A DNA stretch of 64,000 bases from Pseudomonas sp. FP1742 (lineage in GTDB: Bacteria > Pseudomonadota > Gammaproteobacteria > Pseudomonadales > Pseudomonadaceae): positions 5,146,001 to 5,210,000 of the forward strand of contig NZ_CP117460.1 in NCBI RefSeq assembly GCF_030687145.1, written 5' to 3'. A model generated the notes under the pieces. It was not told the DNA's origin. It worked only from the letters and a program-made list of their open reading frames with translations, and did not search any database. The translations under genes were made by a program, and so were the position numbers. Below, one piece after another: positions 25,509 through 33,889 of the stretch (positions are counted from its first letter, which is position 1; each line of letters opens with the position of its first letter).

Positions 25509-26669
25509 TCAGCGGCCTTTGAACTGGGCCACGTTGGCGCTGTGAGCTTCGGGTTTTGGCAGGCCGGCCACGCCCAGGCGCTCACCGGTCTTGGCATCGA
25601 ACAGCAGCACTTTCGACGGATCGAATTGCAGCGTCAGGGTCTCGCCCGGGGCCGGTGCGACGTCCGGTGCCAGACGGCAGCAGACCTTGGTGTCGTTGAG
25701 ATTGACGAATACCAGGGTGTCAGGACCGGTCGGTTCGGTGACCTGCACTTCGGCGCGAATGGTTGGCAAACCGTTTGGCTCGCCGTTCGCCAGCACGATC
25801 TGCTCCGGGCGCATGCCGAGGATCACTTCGCGGTCCTCGAGCCCGGCATCCTGCATGCCCAGCGGCAATTCGCAGCGCGCCTGACCGCTGTCGAGCAGCG
25901 CCAACAGACGGCCGTCCTTGCGTTGCAAACGCAGGGGAATGAAGTTCATCGGCGGCGAACCGATAAAGCTCGCCACGAACAGGTTGGCCGGGTTGTTGTA
26001 GATGTCTTTCGGCGTACCGAACTGCTGGATAATCCCGTCCTTCATCACCGCCACTTTGTCGCCCAGGGTCATCGCTTCGATCTGGTCGTGGGTCACGTAG
26101 ACCGTGGTGGTTTTCAGGCGCTGGTGCATCAGTTTCATTTCGGTGCGCATCTCGACCCGCAGCTTGGCGTCGAGGTTGGACAGCGGTTCGTCGAACAGGT
26201 AGATCTTCGGCCGCCGCGCCAACGCCCGGCCCATGGCCACGCGCTGTTGCTGACCACCGGAGAGCTGACCCGGCTTGCGGTTGAGCAGGTGTTCGATTTG
26301 CAGCAGCTTGGCCACGCGAGCGACTTCCGCGTCGATATCGGCGGCGGGCATTTTGCGGATCTTCAAACCGAACGCGATGTTTTCGCGCACGCTCATGGTC
26401 GGGTACAGCGCGTAGGACTGGAACACCATGGCGATGTCGCGGTCTTTGGGGCTCATGCCGCTGACGTCCTGGTCACCGATCATGATCGCGCCGCCGGTGA
26501 TGGTCTCAAGGCCGGCGATGCAATTCATCAGGGTCGATTTACCGCAACCCGAAGGGCCCACAAGAATCAGGAATTCACCGTCCTTGATCGACAGCTCAAT
26601 GTTCTTGAGGGTGTCCGGCAGGCCGGGGCCATAGGTTTTGTTTACATTGCGAAGTTCGAGCGTAGCCAT
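25509..26669 (-). CDS. gtsD: glucose ABC transporter ATP-binding protein
   Basis: The 386-residue ATPase has Walker A GPSGCGKST (about residues 38-46), the Q-loop FQSYALYP, the signature LSGGQQQRVAMGRAL, Walker B IYLFDEPLSNLD and the switch histidine VYVTHDQ. The C-terminal third is the regulatory MalK-type OB-fold domain (MRPEQIVLANGE). It powers uptake of glucose through GtsB/GtsC. It is called GltK in P. aeruginosa. It starts 3 bp after gtsC in the operon gtsABCD. Confidence 0.94.
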   Translation of the reverse strand: MATLELRNVNKTYGPGLPDTLKNIELSIKDGEFLILVGPSGCGKSTLMNCIAGLETITGGAIMIGDQDVSGMSPKDRDIAMVFQSYALYPTMSVRENIAFGLKIRKMPAADIDAEVARVAKLLQIEHLLNRKPGQLSGGQQQRVAMGRALARRPKIYLFDEPLSNLDAKLRVEMRTEMKLMHQRLKTTTVYVTHDQIEAMTLGDKVAVMKDGIIQQFGTPKDIYNNPANLFVASFIGSPPMNFIPLRLQRKDGRLLALLDSGQARCELPLGMQDAGLEDREVILGMRPEQIVLANGEPNGLPTIRAEVQVTEPTGPDTLVFVNLNDTKVCCRLAPDVAPAPGETLTLQFDPSKVLLFDAKTGERLGVAGLPKPEAHSANVAQFKGR

Positions 26670-26671
26670 GA

Positions 26672-27517
26672 TTACCCCTTGACTGCGCCGGCCGTCAGCC
26701 CGCGCACGAAATACTTACCTGCGACCACATAGACCAGCAGGGTCGGCAGCCCGGCGATCATTGCCGCCGCCATATCAACGTTGTATTCCTTGGCCCCGGT
26801 ACTGGTGTTGACCAAGTTGTTCAACGCCACCGTAATGGGTTGCGAGTCACCGCTTGAGAACACCACGCCGAACAGGAAGTCGTTCCAGATCTGGGTGAAC
26901 TGCCAGATCAGGCAGACCATGATGATCGGGGTGGACATCGGCAGGATGATCAAGCGGAAGATGGTGAAGAACCCCGCGCCATCGAGCCGCGCCGCCTTCA
27001 CCAGCGCATCGGGAACGCTGACGTAGTAGTTACGGAAAAACAGAGTGGTGAACGCCAGGCCGTAGACCACGTGCACGAACACCAGGCCTGTCGTTGTGCT
27101 GGCCAGGCCCATCTTGCCGAGGGTGAACGAGGCCGGCAGCAGGACCGTCTGAAATGGCAGGAAGCAACCGAACAGCAGCAGGCCGAAGAACAACTGCGAC
27201 CCGCGAAAGCGCCACATCGACAGCACATAGCCGTTCAACGCACCGATGGCCGTGGAGATCATTACCGCCGGAACGGTGATCTTGATCGAGTTCCAGAAGT
27301 ACCCGTCAACCGTGCCCCAGGCCTTGATCCAGCCAATACCGCTGACCACGGTCGGCCAGCTCAGCAGGTTGCCGGAGTTGATGTCTTCCGGCGTCTTGAA
27401 ACTGGTCAACAGCATGACCACCAGCGGTATCAGGTACAGCAATACCGCAAGGAGCAGCACGCCATAGATCGCGATGCGACTCAGGCTGATGGCAGGTTTG
27501 GCAGCGAAACTAGTCAT
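26672..27517 (-). CDS. gtsC: glucose ABC transporter permease
   Basis: The 281-residue inner-membrane protein has six predicted helices and the binding-protein-dependent transport motif near the middle of the C-terminal half (ALVKAARLDGAGFFTIFRLIILP, the EAA loop). It pairs with GtsB to form the channel for glucose. The gene overlaps gtsB by 8 bp and precedes gtsD by 2 bp. Confidence 0.93.
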   Translation of the reverse strand: MTSFAAKPAISLSRIAIYGVLLLAVLLYLIPLVVMLLTSFKTPEDINSGNLLSWPTVVSGIGWIKAWGTVDGYFWNSIKITVPAVMISTAIGALNGYVLSMWRFRGSQLFFGLLLFGCFLPFQTVLLPASFTLGKMGLASTTTGLVFVHVVYGLAFTTLFFRNYYVSVPDALVKAARLDGAGFFTIFRLIILPMSTPIIMVCLIWQFTQIWNDFLFGVVFSSGDSQPITVALNNLVNTSTGAKEYNVDMAAAMIAGLPTLLVYVVAGKYFVRGLTAGAVKG

Positions 27518-28418
27518 GACGTTTGGCCCTCAGCTCGGAGTACAGGTAAGGCACGATGATCGCGAGAATCGCACCGAGCATCAGAATCGCACTGGCCGAG
27601 CCCATGCCCATCTGGCCGCGACTGAAGGTGAAGGAATACATGAACATCGCAGGCAGATCGGAGGAATAACCCGGGCCACCGGCGGTCATTGCCGCCACCA
27701 GGTCGAAACTCTTGATAGCAATGTGGGCCAGGATCATCACTGCGCTGAAGAACACCGGGCGCAGGCTCGGCAACACCACTTTCAGGTAAATGCGCGGCAT
27801 GCTCGCGCCATCGATCTGGGCGGCACGGATGATCGATTGATCAACGCCACGCAGACCGGCGAGGAACATCGCCATGATAAAGCCCGAGGCTTGCCATACC
27901 GCCGCGATCACCAAGCAATACACAACGCGATCCGGATCGATCAACCAGTCCAGGCGAAAGCCTTCCCAGCCCCAGTCACGCAGTAATTTGTCCAGGCCCA
28001 TGCCCGGGTTGAGCAGCCACTTCCAGGCGGTACCGGTGACGATCATCGAAAGCGCCATCGGGTACAGGTAAATGGTGCGAATGAAACCTTCGCGACGAAT
28101 GCGCTGGTCAAGAAACACCGCCAGCAACACACCGATCACCAAGGTGATGCCAATGAACATGCCGCCGAAAAGCGCCAGGTTCTTGCTCGCTACCCACCAG
28201 CGATCGTTGTCGAACAGCCGCTGGTACTGCGCCAGCCCCGCCCATTTGTAAGTCGGCAGGAAGGTCGAAGTGGTGAACGACAGGACGAAGGTCCACAGGA
28301 TATAGCCATAGAACCCCACCAGAACAATGAACATGCTCGGCGCCAGCACCAGCTTGGGGAGCCAGCGCTGCAGTGCATCGAACGGCGAGGCCTTGCTGAA
28401 CACAGCAACAGAACTCAT
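27510..28418 (-). CDS. gtsB: glucose ABC transporter permease
   Basis: The 302-residue permease has six membrane helices and the EAA-loop segment SIIRAAQIDGASMPRIYLKVVLP. It is the partner of GtsC. The 8-bp overlap with gtsC shows tight coupling. It follows gtsA after 180 bp that hold a REPIN, which may reduce expression of the permeases relative to the binding protein. Confidence 0.93.
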   Translation of the reverse strand: MSSVAVFSKASPFDALQRWLPKLVLAPSMFIVLVGFYGYILWTFVLSFTTSTFLPTYKWAGLAQYQRLFDNDRWWVASKNLALFGGMFIGITLVIGVLLAVFLDQRIRREGFIRTIYLYPMALSMIVTGTAWKWLLNPGMGLDKLLRDWGWEGFRLDWLIDPDRVVYCLVIAAVWQASGFIMAMFLAGLRGVDQSIIRAAQIDGASMPRIYLKVVLPSLRPVFFSAVMILAHIAIKSFDLVAAMTAGGPGYSSDLPAMFMYSFTFSRGQMGMGSASAILMLGAILAIIVPYLYSELRAKRHD

Positions 28419-28478
28419 GGGAAGATCCAGTACGAAGAGAAAGGATTACAAGCGCTTTCCCTTGTAGGAGCGGCCTTC

Positions 28479-28566
28479 TGTGGGAGCTGGCTTGCCTGCG
28501 ATGGCATCACCTCGGTGCAACTGATAACCCGAGGTGTCTGCATCGCGGGCAAGCCCGACTCCCACA
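28479..28566. repeat. degenerate REPIN between gtsA and gtsB
   Basis: TGTGGGAGCTGGCTTGCCTG and TCGCGGGCAAGCCCGACTCC are imperfect inverse partners; another partial arm (TTGTAGGAGCGGCC) precedes at about 28463. A hairpin at this place commonly stabilises the mRNA of the upstream binding-protein gene. Confidence 0.8.
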
Positions 28567-28598
28567 AAATCCCTCCCACAGGGGGGCGCGGCTAACGG

Positions 28599-29900
28599 TT
28601 ACTTGGCCGCTTTGATGGCAGTGCCGAGTTGCTTGGCGGCAGTGGCAGGATCGGCTTTCGGATCGTTGATGAAGTTGGTCACGACATCAAAGAAAGCACC
28701 CTGTACCGCCAGCGTGGTCGCCATGTTGTGCGCCATGCTCGGCTGCAAGCCACCGGACTTGGCGTCCGCCAGGAAGTCTTTGGCAGCCGTCTGGGCGCAG
28801 GAGTCGAAACCGTACTTGCCCATGTCGCTCAGCATGTCGTTTCGAACCGGGATCGAGCCCTTGTTGATGCTGAAGACTTTCTGGAAGTTCTCACCCAGCA
28901 CGACCTTGGCAATGTCCTGCTGAGCTGCAGCAGTGCCCTTGTCTTTCTGCTTGAACACGGCCAGCGAGTCGATGTTGTAGGTAAAGGCCTTGTCGGTGCC
29001 CGGGAAGGCTACGCACTCGTAATCCTTGCCGGCGACTTTCTTGGCCGCTGTCCACTCGCTCTTGGCCCAGTCACCCATGATCTGCATGCCGGCCTTGCCG
29101 TTGATGACCTTGGCCGCCTCCAGGTTCCAGTCCTGGCCTTTGCCGTCGGCGTCCATGTAGGTCGCGACTTTCTTCAGCTCGGTCAGCGCCTTGACCATGT
29201 CAGGACCGGTCAGCGCCGCGTTATCCAGATCGACCAGGGCTTTCTTGTAGCCATCGACGCCCATGACCGACAGGACCACCGCTTCGAACACGGTGCTGTC
29301 CTGCCAAGGCTGGCCACCGTGGGCAAGCGCAATGAAGCCCGCAGCCTTGAGCTTGTCACCGGCCGCGTAGAATTCCTGAAGGGTGGTTGGCGCTTTTTCG
29401 ATGCCGGCTTTCTTGAAGACTTCCGGATTGATCCACAACCAGTTGACGCGGTGAATGTTCACCGGCACGGCCACATAGTTACCGTCGTACTTCACGGTAT
29501 CGGAGACTTTCTTGTCGAGCAGGCTGTCCCACTTCTCAGTTTTGGCAGTGTCTTTCAAGACGTCGGTATCGAGCAGACCGGTAGACGCCCATTCCTGAAT
29601 GTCCGGACCTTTGATCTGCGCTACGCCCGGCGGGTTACCGGCCACGGCGCGGCTTTTGAGTACGGTCATGGCAGTAGCACCGCCACCGCCGGCGACTGCG
29701 CCGTCTTTCCAGGTGAAGCCGTCTTTTTCGACTTGAGCCTTGAGCACATCGACAGCTGCTTTTTCACCACCAGACGTCCACCAGTGAACGACTTCCACCG
29801 AACCTTTGGAATCGGCGGCAAGGGCACTGAGCGGGAATGCTGCAACGGGAAGCAGTGAAGCGAGAGAAATGACAGTAGCGAGGCGAGAAATCGCATTCAT
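28599..29900 (-). CDS. gtsA: glucose/mannose ABC transporter substrate-binding protein
   Basis: The 433-residue periplasmic protein has a signal peptide (cleavage near ALA-AD) and the solute-binding family 1 pattern: [37 protein letters not shown], and [14 protein letters not shown]. Its closest well-known counterparts are GltB of P. aeruginosa and GtsA of P. putida, which bind glucose. It is first in gtsABCD. The start codon is preceded by AAGAAAGG, embedded in the Crc/Hfq-type run at 29910-29923, and by a promoter module shared with the AGE gene. Confidence 0.93.
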   Translation of the reverse strand: MNAISRLATVISLASLLPVAAFPLSALAADSKGSVEVVHWWTSGGEKAAVDVLKAQVEKDGFTWKDGAVAGGGGATAMTVLKSRAVAGNPPGVAQIKGPDIQEWASTGLLDTDVLKDTAKTEKWDSLLDKKVSDTVKYDGNYVAVPVNIHRVNWLWINPEVFKKAGIEKAPTTLQEFYAAGDKLKAAGFIALAHGGQPWQDSTVFEAVVLSVMGVDGYKKALVDLDNAALTGPDMVKALTELKKVATYMDADGKGQDWNLEAAKVINGKAGMQIMGDWAKSEWTAAKKVAGKDYECVAFPGTDKAFTYNIDSLAVFKQKDKGTAAAQQDIAKVVLGENFQKVFSINKGSIPVRNDMLSDMGKYGFDSCAQTAAKDFLADAKSGGLQPSMAHNMATTLAVQGAFFDVVTNFINDPKADPATAAKQLGTAIKAAK

Positions 29901-29909
29901 CTAGTAGTA

Positions 29910-29923
29910 CCTTTCTTGTTGTT
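29910..29923 (-). promoter_or_regulatory. catabolite activity (Crc/Hfq) motif overlapping the gtsA ribosome site
   Basis: The minus strand reads AACAACAAGAAAGG directly at the Shine-Dalgarno of gtsA. It matches the AANAANAA target of Hfq/Crc in Pseudomonas and would mask the ribosome site when preferred carbon sources are present. Confidence 0.7.
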
Positions 29924-29957
29924 ATGCATGCAAGTCTGGTGCTTGCGCTGCATGGAT

Positions 29958-30010
29958 TCTAAACAGGAGTCATCCCTTCGCAGGTAACGAAGGGACGTTC
30001 GAATGTCACC
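29958..30010 (-). promoter_or_regulatory. gtsA promoter module shared with the AGE gene
   Basis: In minus-strand order the region holds GGTGACA (30004-30010), CCCTTCGTTACCTGC (29980-29994) and TGTTTAGAAT (-10-like, from 29956). The same three blocks with identical spacing lie at 31312-31364. At gtsA the middle block is also part of a perfect dyad CCCTTCG-N7-CGAAGGG (29974-29994). GltR is the most likely binder because it controls the gts genes in pseudomonads; this is inference. Confidence 0.55.
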
Positions 30011-30016
30011 ACATGG

Positions 30017-31276
30017 TTACACAGGAGCGCTCTGGGACAATTGCGCCAGCGCACTGGCCATACTCGGCGCCAGCGGCAGGCGCGGGATCAATACAGCCTG
30101 CCAGGCGTGATACAGGTCGGGTTTACCGGCCCAGATATCGGCGCTCGGACGGTTCAGCGGATCGAGCTCGTGATGCCAGCTGCCATCGCAGCGGTCGATG
30201 AAATGACGATCACAGAATTCCCAGAACAGTCGGTACCAGCGCTCGTATTGCTCGTCACCGGTGCGTTTGAGCAGCGCACTGGCGGCGGCGCTGGCCTCGC
30301 AATGAGTCCAGTGCAAACGATGACGAACCACCGCGCGATTGTCCCAGTCGAGGGTGTAGACAATGCCCGGCGCGCCGTCGACGTCCCAGCCGTGACGGCA
30401 ATTGTGCTCGAAGAGTTTTTGCGCATCGGTGACCAGCCACCCCGGTGTGAGCATCCCGGCTTGCACCCGGGCCGCTTCAAGGTGCAGTAACAACCGTGCC
30501 CATTCGAAACCATGACCCGGCGTGGTGCCGTAAGGACGGAAACCGTCGGCCGGGTTGTCGTGGTTGTAGTCGCGCAGCGGCTGCCAGTCGCGGTCGAAAT
30601 GCTCGACCACCAGGTAATCGTTGGCGGCGGCGTGTTCGTGAATGACACGCTCGACGATGCGCTGTGCGCGAATCAGCCAGCGGTTGTCCTCGGTGACATC
30701 GGCCAGGGCGAGGAAGGCTTCGGTGGCGTGCATGTTGCTGTTGGCGCCGCGATAGGCTTCATCACAGCTCCAGTCGCGGTTGAAGGATTCGCGCAGGGCG
30801 CCCTCCTCCTCGCTCCAGAAATGGCTGTCGATGATGTGGATCGCCTCATCGAGCAAGGCTTGCGCACCGGGACGCTGGGCAACCACCGCAGAACTCGCGG
30901 CCAACGCCACGAAGGCATGCAGGTAAGCGGCTTTGCCGGTATTGCCGTCGTGGTGTTCGGGGGTGGCGAACCAGCCACCGTGCTCGGCGTCACGCAGCGG
31001 CCCGCTGAGGGCTTTGATGCCGTGGTCCACCAGTTCGGCGAAACCCGGCAGGCCCTGGATATGAGCCATGGCGAAGCTGTGGGTCATGCGCGCGGTGTTC
31101 ATGGTTTCAGCTTGGGCGCTGGCTGGAAGGCGCCCCTTTTCATCAAGGCTGCCGAAACCTTCGGCAAGCTTTGAAGCCCTGGCAAACGCCAGCAGGCGCA
31201 GGCCTTCGGCGGCGAGCCATTGCTGATGGGCAGGCGCGTTCAGCCAACTGCTGAAGGCGGGTTGGAAGGTGTCCAT
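30017..31276 (-). CDS. AGE-family epimerase/isomerase
   Basis: The 419-residue protein has the (alpha/alpha)6-barrel pattern of N-acylglucosamine 2-epimerases and mannose isomerases: ARMTHSFAMAHI, EHGGWFATP, LHAFVALAASSAVV, CDEAYRGANSNMHATEAFLAL with RGANxxMH, and WARLLLHLEA. No signal peptide, so cytoplasmic. In the middle of a glucose locus it probably isomerises an unphosphorylated hexose such as mannose to fructose or glucose. It lies between gtrS and gtsA, with its own copy of the gtsA-type promoter and Crc/Hfq motif, so it should be induced together with glucose uptake. Confidence 0.85.
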   Translation of the reverse strand: MDTFQPAFSSWLNAPAHQQWLAAEGLRLLAFARASKLAEGFGSLDEKGRLPASAQAETMNTARMTHSFAMAHIQGLPGFAELVDHGIKALSGPLRDAEHGGWFATPEHHDGNTGKAAYLHAFVALAASSAVVAQRPGAQALLDEAIHIIDSHFWSEEEGALRESFNRDWSCDEAYRGANSNMHATEAFLALADVTEDNRWLIRAQRIVERVIHEHAAANDYLVVEHFDRDWQPLRDYNHDNPADGFRPYGTTPGHGFEWARLLLHLEAARVQAGMLTPGWLVTDAQKLFEHNCRHGWDVDGAPGIVYTLDWDNRAVVRHRLHWTHCEASAAASALLKRTGDEQYERWYRLFWEFCDRHFIDRCDGSWHHELDPLNRPSADIWAGKPDLYHAWQAVLIPRLPLAPSMASALAQLSQSAPV

Positions 31277-31284
31277 GCGATACC

Positions 31285-31297
31285 TTTTTTTGTTGTT
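31285..31297 (-). promoter_or_regulatory. catabolite activity (Crc/Hfq) motif before the AGE gene
   Basis: The minus strand reads TAACAACAAAAAAAGGTA, covering the ribosome site 10 bases before ATG at 31276. It is nearly the same as the gtsA leader (AACAACAAGAAAGGTA). Confidence 0.65.
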
Positions 31298-31311
31298 ATG
31301 ACTGGGACCAG

Positions 31312-31364
31312 TCTAAACAACGGTCGGTGGCGGGCAGGTAACGAAGGGGGTGAGTTATGTCACC
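31312..31364 (-). promoter_or_regulatory. AGE gene promoter module shared with gtsA
   Basis: GGTGACA (31358-31364), CCCTTCGTTACCTGC (31334-31348) and TGTTTAGACT (-10-like, from 31310) recur at the same mutual distances (24 and 22 bp) as upstream of gtsA. Sequence between the blocks differs, so the blocks are under selection. Confidence 0.55.
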
Positions 31365-31410
31365 GGGCTGTGACATTTACCTTAAGAGATGTATTGAAGG
31401 GACTGACGTC

Positions 31411-31486
31411 TTCGCGAGCAAGCCCGCTCCCACAGTGGTTCTGCGTCGTACACAAATCCAATGTGGGAGCGGGCTTGCTCGCGAAG
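31411..31486. repeat. REPIN (outward orientation)
   Basis: TTCGCGAGCAAGCCCGCTCC then its inverse, about 30-bp spacer, between gtrS and the AGE gene. Confidence 0.9.
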
Positions 31487-31504
31487 AACGATAACGCGGT
31501 CTTC

Positions 31505-32974
31505 CTAATCAACACTACGCGGCAACTGCAACGTCACGCGCAACCCGCCTTCACGCAGGTTTTGCAGGCTGACTTCACCGCCATGGCTATGGGCGATGTT
31601 GCGCGCAATCCCCAGCCCCAGGCCATACCCCTGCTGCTGCCCGGCCAGGCGGAAGTGCGGCTCGAACACTTGCTCCAGCCGCTGCTCCGGCACGCCCGGG
31701 CCTTCGTCGTCGACATGCAGGACGAACGCACTCTCGTCGTCATCGATGTGCAGATGCGCGTTCTGCCCGTACTTCAAGGCGTTGTCGATCAGGTTGCCGA
31801 TGCAGCGCTTGAGCGCCAGTGGCTTGCCGGGATACGGCGCCAGCGCCCGCCCCTGCTGGGTCACGCGGCCATTGCCGTTAGGCGCCAGATACGGTTCCAC
31901 CAGGCAGTCGAGCACATGGTTGAGGTCCACCGGCTCGATGTTTTCGTGGATGTCAGTGTCTTTCACGCATTGCAGCGCACCTTTGACCAGCAACTCCAGC
32001 TCATCCAGATCGCGACCGAACTTGGCCTGCAGCTTTTCGTCTTCGAGCAATTCAACCCGCAGTCGCAACCGGGTGATCGGCGTGCGCAAGTCATGGGAGA
32101 TTGCGCTGAACAACTGGCTGCGCTCGGTCAAGTAACGGCTGATGCGCTCGCGCATCGCATTGAAAGCGCGCCCCACCTCCACCACTTCACTGCCACCGCC
32201 CTCGGCCACCGGTTCGACTTCGGCGCCCAGGGACATGTCCCGCGCCGCCCGCGCCAATCGCTTGAGCGGTCGGCTCTGCCAGTGCACCAGCAGGCCGATG
32301 AACAGGAGCAAGAAGCCGCTGGTAAGTACGATGAACCAGACTTGCTGCGCCGGCAGGCCTTGCTCTTCGAGACTGGTGTAGGGCTCGGGCAACAGCGAAG
32401 CGATGTACAGCCATTCCCCCGGCGCCATCTGGATTTGCGTGACCAGCACCGGCGGGTTCACTGGCTCCAGGGTCAACGCGTAGTGCGCCCAGGAGCGTGG
32501 CAATTCATCGAGTTTCAGCCCGCTATTGAAGATCCGCAGGTCTTCGGGGCTGACGAACGTCACCGAAATATCCGCGTCCTGGCCCAGCGACTGGCGCAGC
32601 ACCTCGTCCACCGCTTTGAGCACCGCTTCTTTGCGCGGGGTGATCGGCAGCACTTCCATGCCTAAGGGTTTGTCGTTGAGGGTCACCACGAACCGGGTGC
32701 CGCCCATGCTGCGCAACTGGTCGAGCACCAGCGGCCGAAACGCCACCGGCAATGAGCGGAAATAGCTGACGCTGGCCGTCATCGAATGGGCCAGGCTGCG
32801 GGCGCTGGTGACCAGGCCTTCGAGCTGGGTAGCACGCAGTTGCGAAACCCAGATCACGCTCGACAGCGTCTGGGCAAACAGCACCGCCAACAGGGTCAGC
32901 AGCAACATGCGCCCGAGCAGCGAGCGCGGCACCGGCACGCGCCCGGCGAGCTTGCGCAGGAACTCAGTGGCCAT
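31505..32974 (-). CDS. gtrS: GtrS sensor histidine kinase
   Basis: The 489-residue membrane kinase has an N-terminal helix (MLLLTLLAVLFAQTLSSVIWV), a periplasmic sensor region, a second helix (VWFIVLTSGFLLLFIGLLV), a HAMP linker, the H-box SAISHDLRTPITRLR, N-box NLIDNALKYG and G-boxes DEGPGVP and YGLGLGIA. In pseudomonads GtrS detects 2-ketogluconate or 6-phosphogluconate and phosphorylates GltR. ATG at 32974 is chosen, overlapping the end of gltR by 11 bp; an in-frame start at 33016 would add 14 residues. It is last in edd-glk-gltR-gtrS. Confidence 0.9.
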   Translation of the reverse strand: MATEFLRKLAGRVPVPRSLLGRMLLLTLLAVLFAQTLSSVIWVSQLRATQLEGLVTSARSLAHSMTASVSYFRSLPVAFRPLVLDQLRSMGGTRFVVTLNDKPLGMEVLPITPRKEAVLKAVDEVLRQSLGQDADISVTFVSPEDLRIFNSGLKLDELPRSWAHYALTLEPVNPPVLVTQIQMAPGEWLYIASLLPEPYTSLEEQGLPAQQVWFIVLTSGFLLLFIGLLVHWQSRPLKRLARAARDMSLGAEVEPVAEGGGSEVVEVGRAFNAMRERISRYLTERSQLFSAISHDLRTPITRLRLRVELLEDEKLQAKFGRDLDELELLVKGALQCVKDTDIHENIEPVDLNHVLDCLVEPYLAPNGNGRVTQQGRALAPYPGKPLALKRCIGNLIDNALKYGQNAHLHIDDDESAFVLHVDDEGPGVPEQRLEQVFEPHFRLAGQQQGYGLGLGIARNIAHSHGGEVSLQNLREGGLRVTLQLPRSVD

Positions 32975-33695
32975 TGCCGGCAACCACGTTGGCTGCCAGT
33001 TGGTAGCCGCTGCCACGCACGGTACGGATCAGTCGCGGCGGTTTTTCGGTGTCGCGCAGGCGCTGACGCAAACGGCTGACCGCCATGTCGACGATGCGAT
33101 CGAGCGGCATCAGGTCACGGCCACGGGTGGCGTTGCCGATGGTGTCGCGGTCGAGGATTTCCTGGGGATGATCGAGGAACAGTTTCAGCAGGGCGAAATC
33201 GGCGCCGGAGAGAATCACTTCCTCGCCGTCGGTGTGGAACAGCCGATGGCTGACCATGTCCAGCCGCCAGTCGTCGAAGGCCAGCACTTCACCGCCGGAG
33301 CGCTCCTGACCGAACTGCGCACGGCGCAACAGGGCTTTGATGCGCGCCTGCAATTCACGGGGGCTGAAGGGTTTGCCGAGGTAGTCGTCGGCGCCCAGTT
33401 CCAGGCCGATGACGCGGTCGGCCTCGTCGGAACTGGCGGTGAGCATGATGATCGGCACGTGGGCCTGGCGCGGGTGCTGGCGGATCCAGCGGCAGAGGCT
33501 GAAACCGTCTTCGTCCGGCAGCATCACGTCGAGGATCACCAGATCGCTCGGTGCCTCGTTCAGCGCCTGACGAAAGCCTGCGCCATCGGGCGTGGTGCGG
33601 ACCTGGAAACCGGCACGAGTCAGGTAGGTGTCCAGCAACTCGCGTATCTCTTGATCGTCATCGACCAACAAAATCGACTTGTTGACTGAGCTCAC
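32964..33695 (-). CDS. gltR: GltR two-component response regulator
   Basis: The 243-residue OmpR-type regulator has a receiver domain with acidic pocket VDDD (11-14), phospho-acceptor D56 in VILDVMLPDEDG and the conserved lysine in GKPFSPREL. The winged-helix output domain ends VRGSGYQLA. It starts at GTG (33695), preceded by AAGGATG; no ATG is available at the right place. With GtrS it controls glucose transport genes (gts, oprB) in pseudomonads. It follows glk after a REPIN. Confidence 0.92.
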   Translation of the reverse strand: MSSVNKSILLVDDDQEIRELLDTYLTRAGFQVRTTPDGAGFRQALNEAPSDLVILDVMLPDEDGFSLCRWIRQHPRQAHVPIIMLTASSDEADRVIGLELGADDYLGKPFSPRELQARIKALLRRAQFGQERSGGEVLAFDDWRLDMVSHRLFHTDGEEVILSGADFALLKLFLDHPQEILDRDTIGNATRGRDLMPLDRIVDMAVSRLRQRLRDTEKPPRLIRTVRGSGYQLAANVVAGNGH

Positions 33696-33770
33696 GGGGC
33701 GGCATCCTTGTTGTTTGTGTTAGGGAGGATTATGCCTTAAGCACCGAATCTACAAACACTGCAGAACTAC

Positions 33771-33875
33771 TGTGGGAGCGGCGGTGCGACGATTCGACTT
33801 GCTCGCGAAGGGGCCATCACATTCAACATCAACGTTGACTGACACACCGCATTCGCGAGCAAGCCCGCTCCCACA
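33771..33875. repeat. REPIN with one interrupted arm
   Basis: The left arm reads TGTGGGAGCGG, then CGGTGCGACGATTCGAC, then TTGCTCGCGAAG: a 17-bp segment replaces the GC step of the usual repeat. The right arm is intact. The same interrupted arm is a recurring variant in fluorescent pseudomonads, by my recollection. Confidence 0.8.
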
Positions 33876-33889
33876 TTTTTGATTGCATT

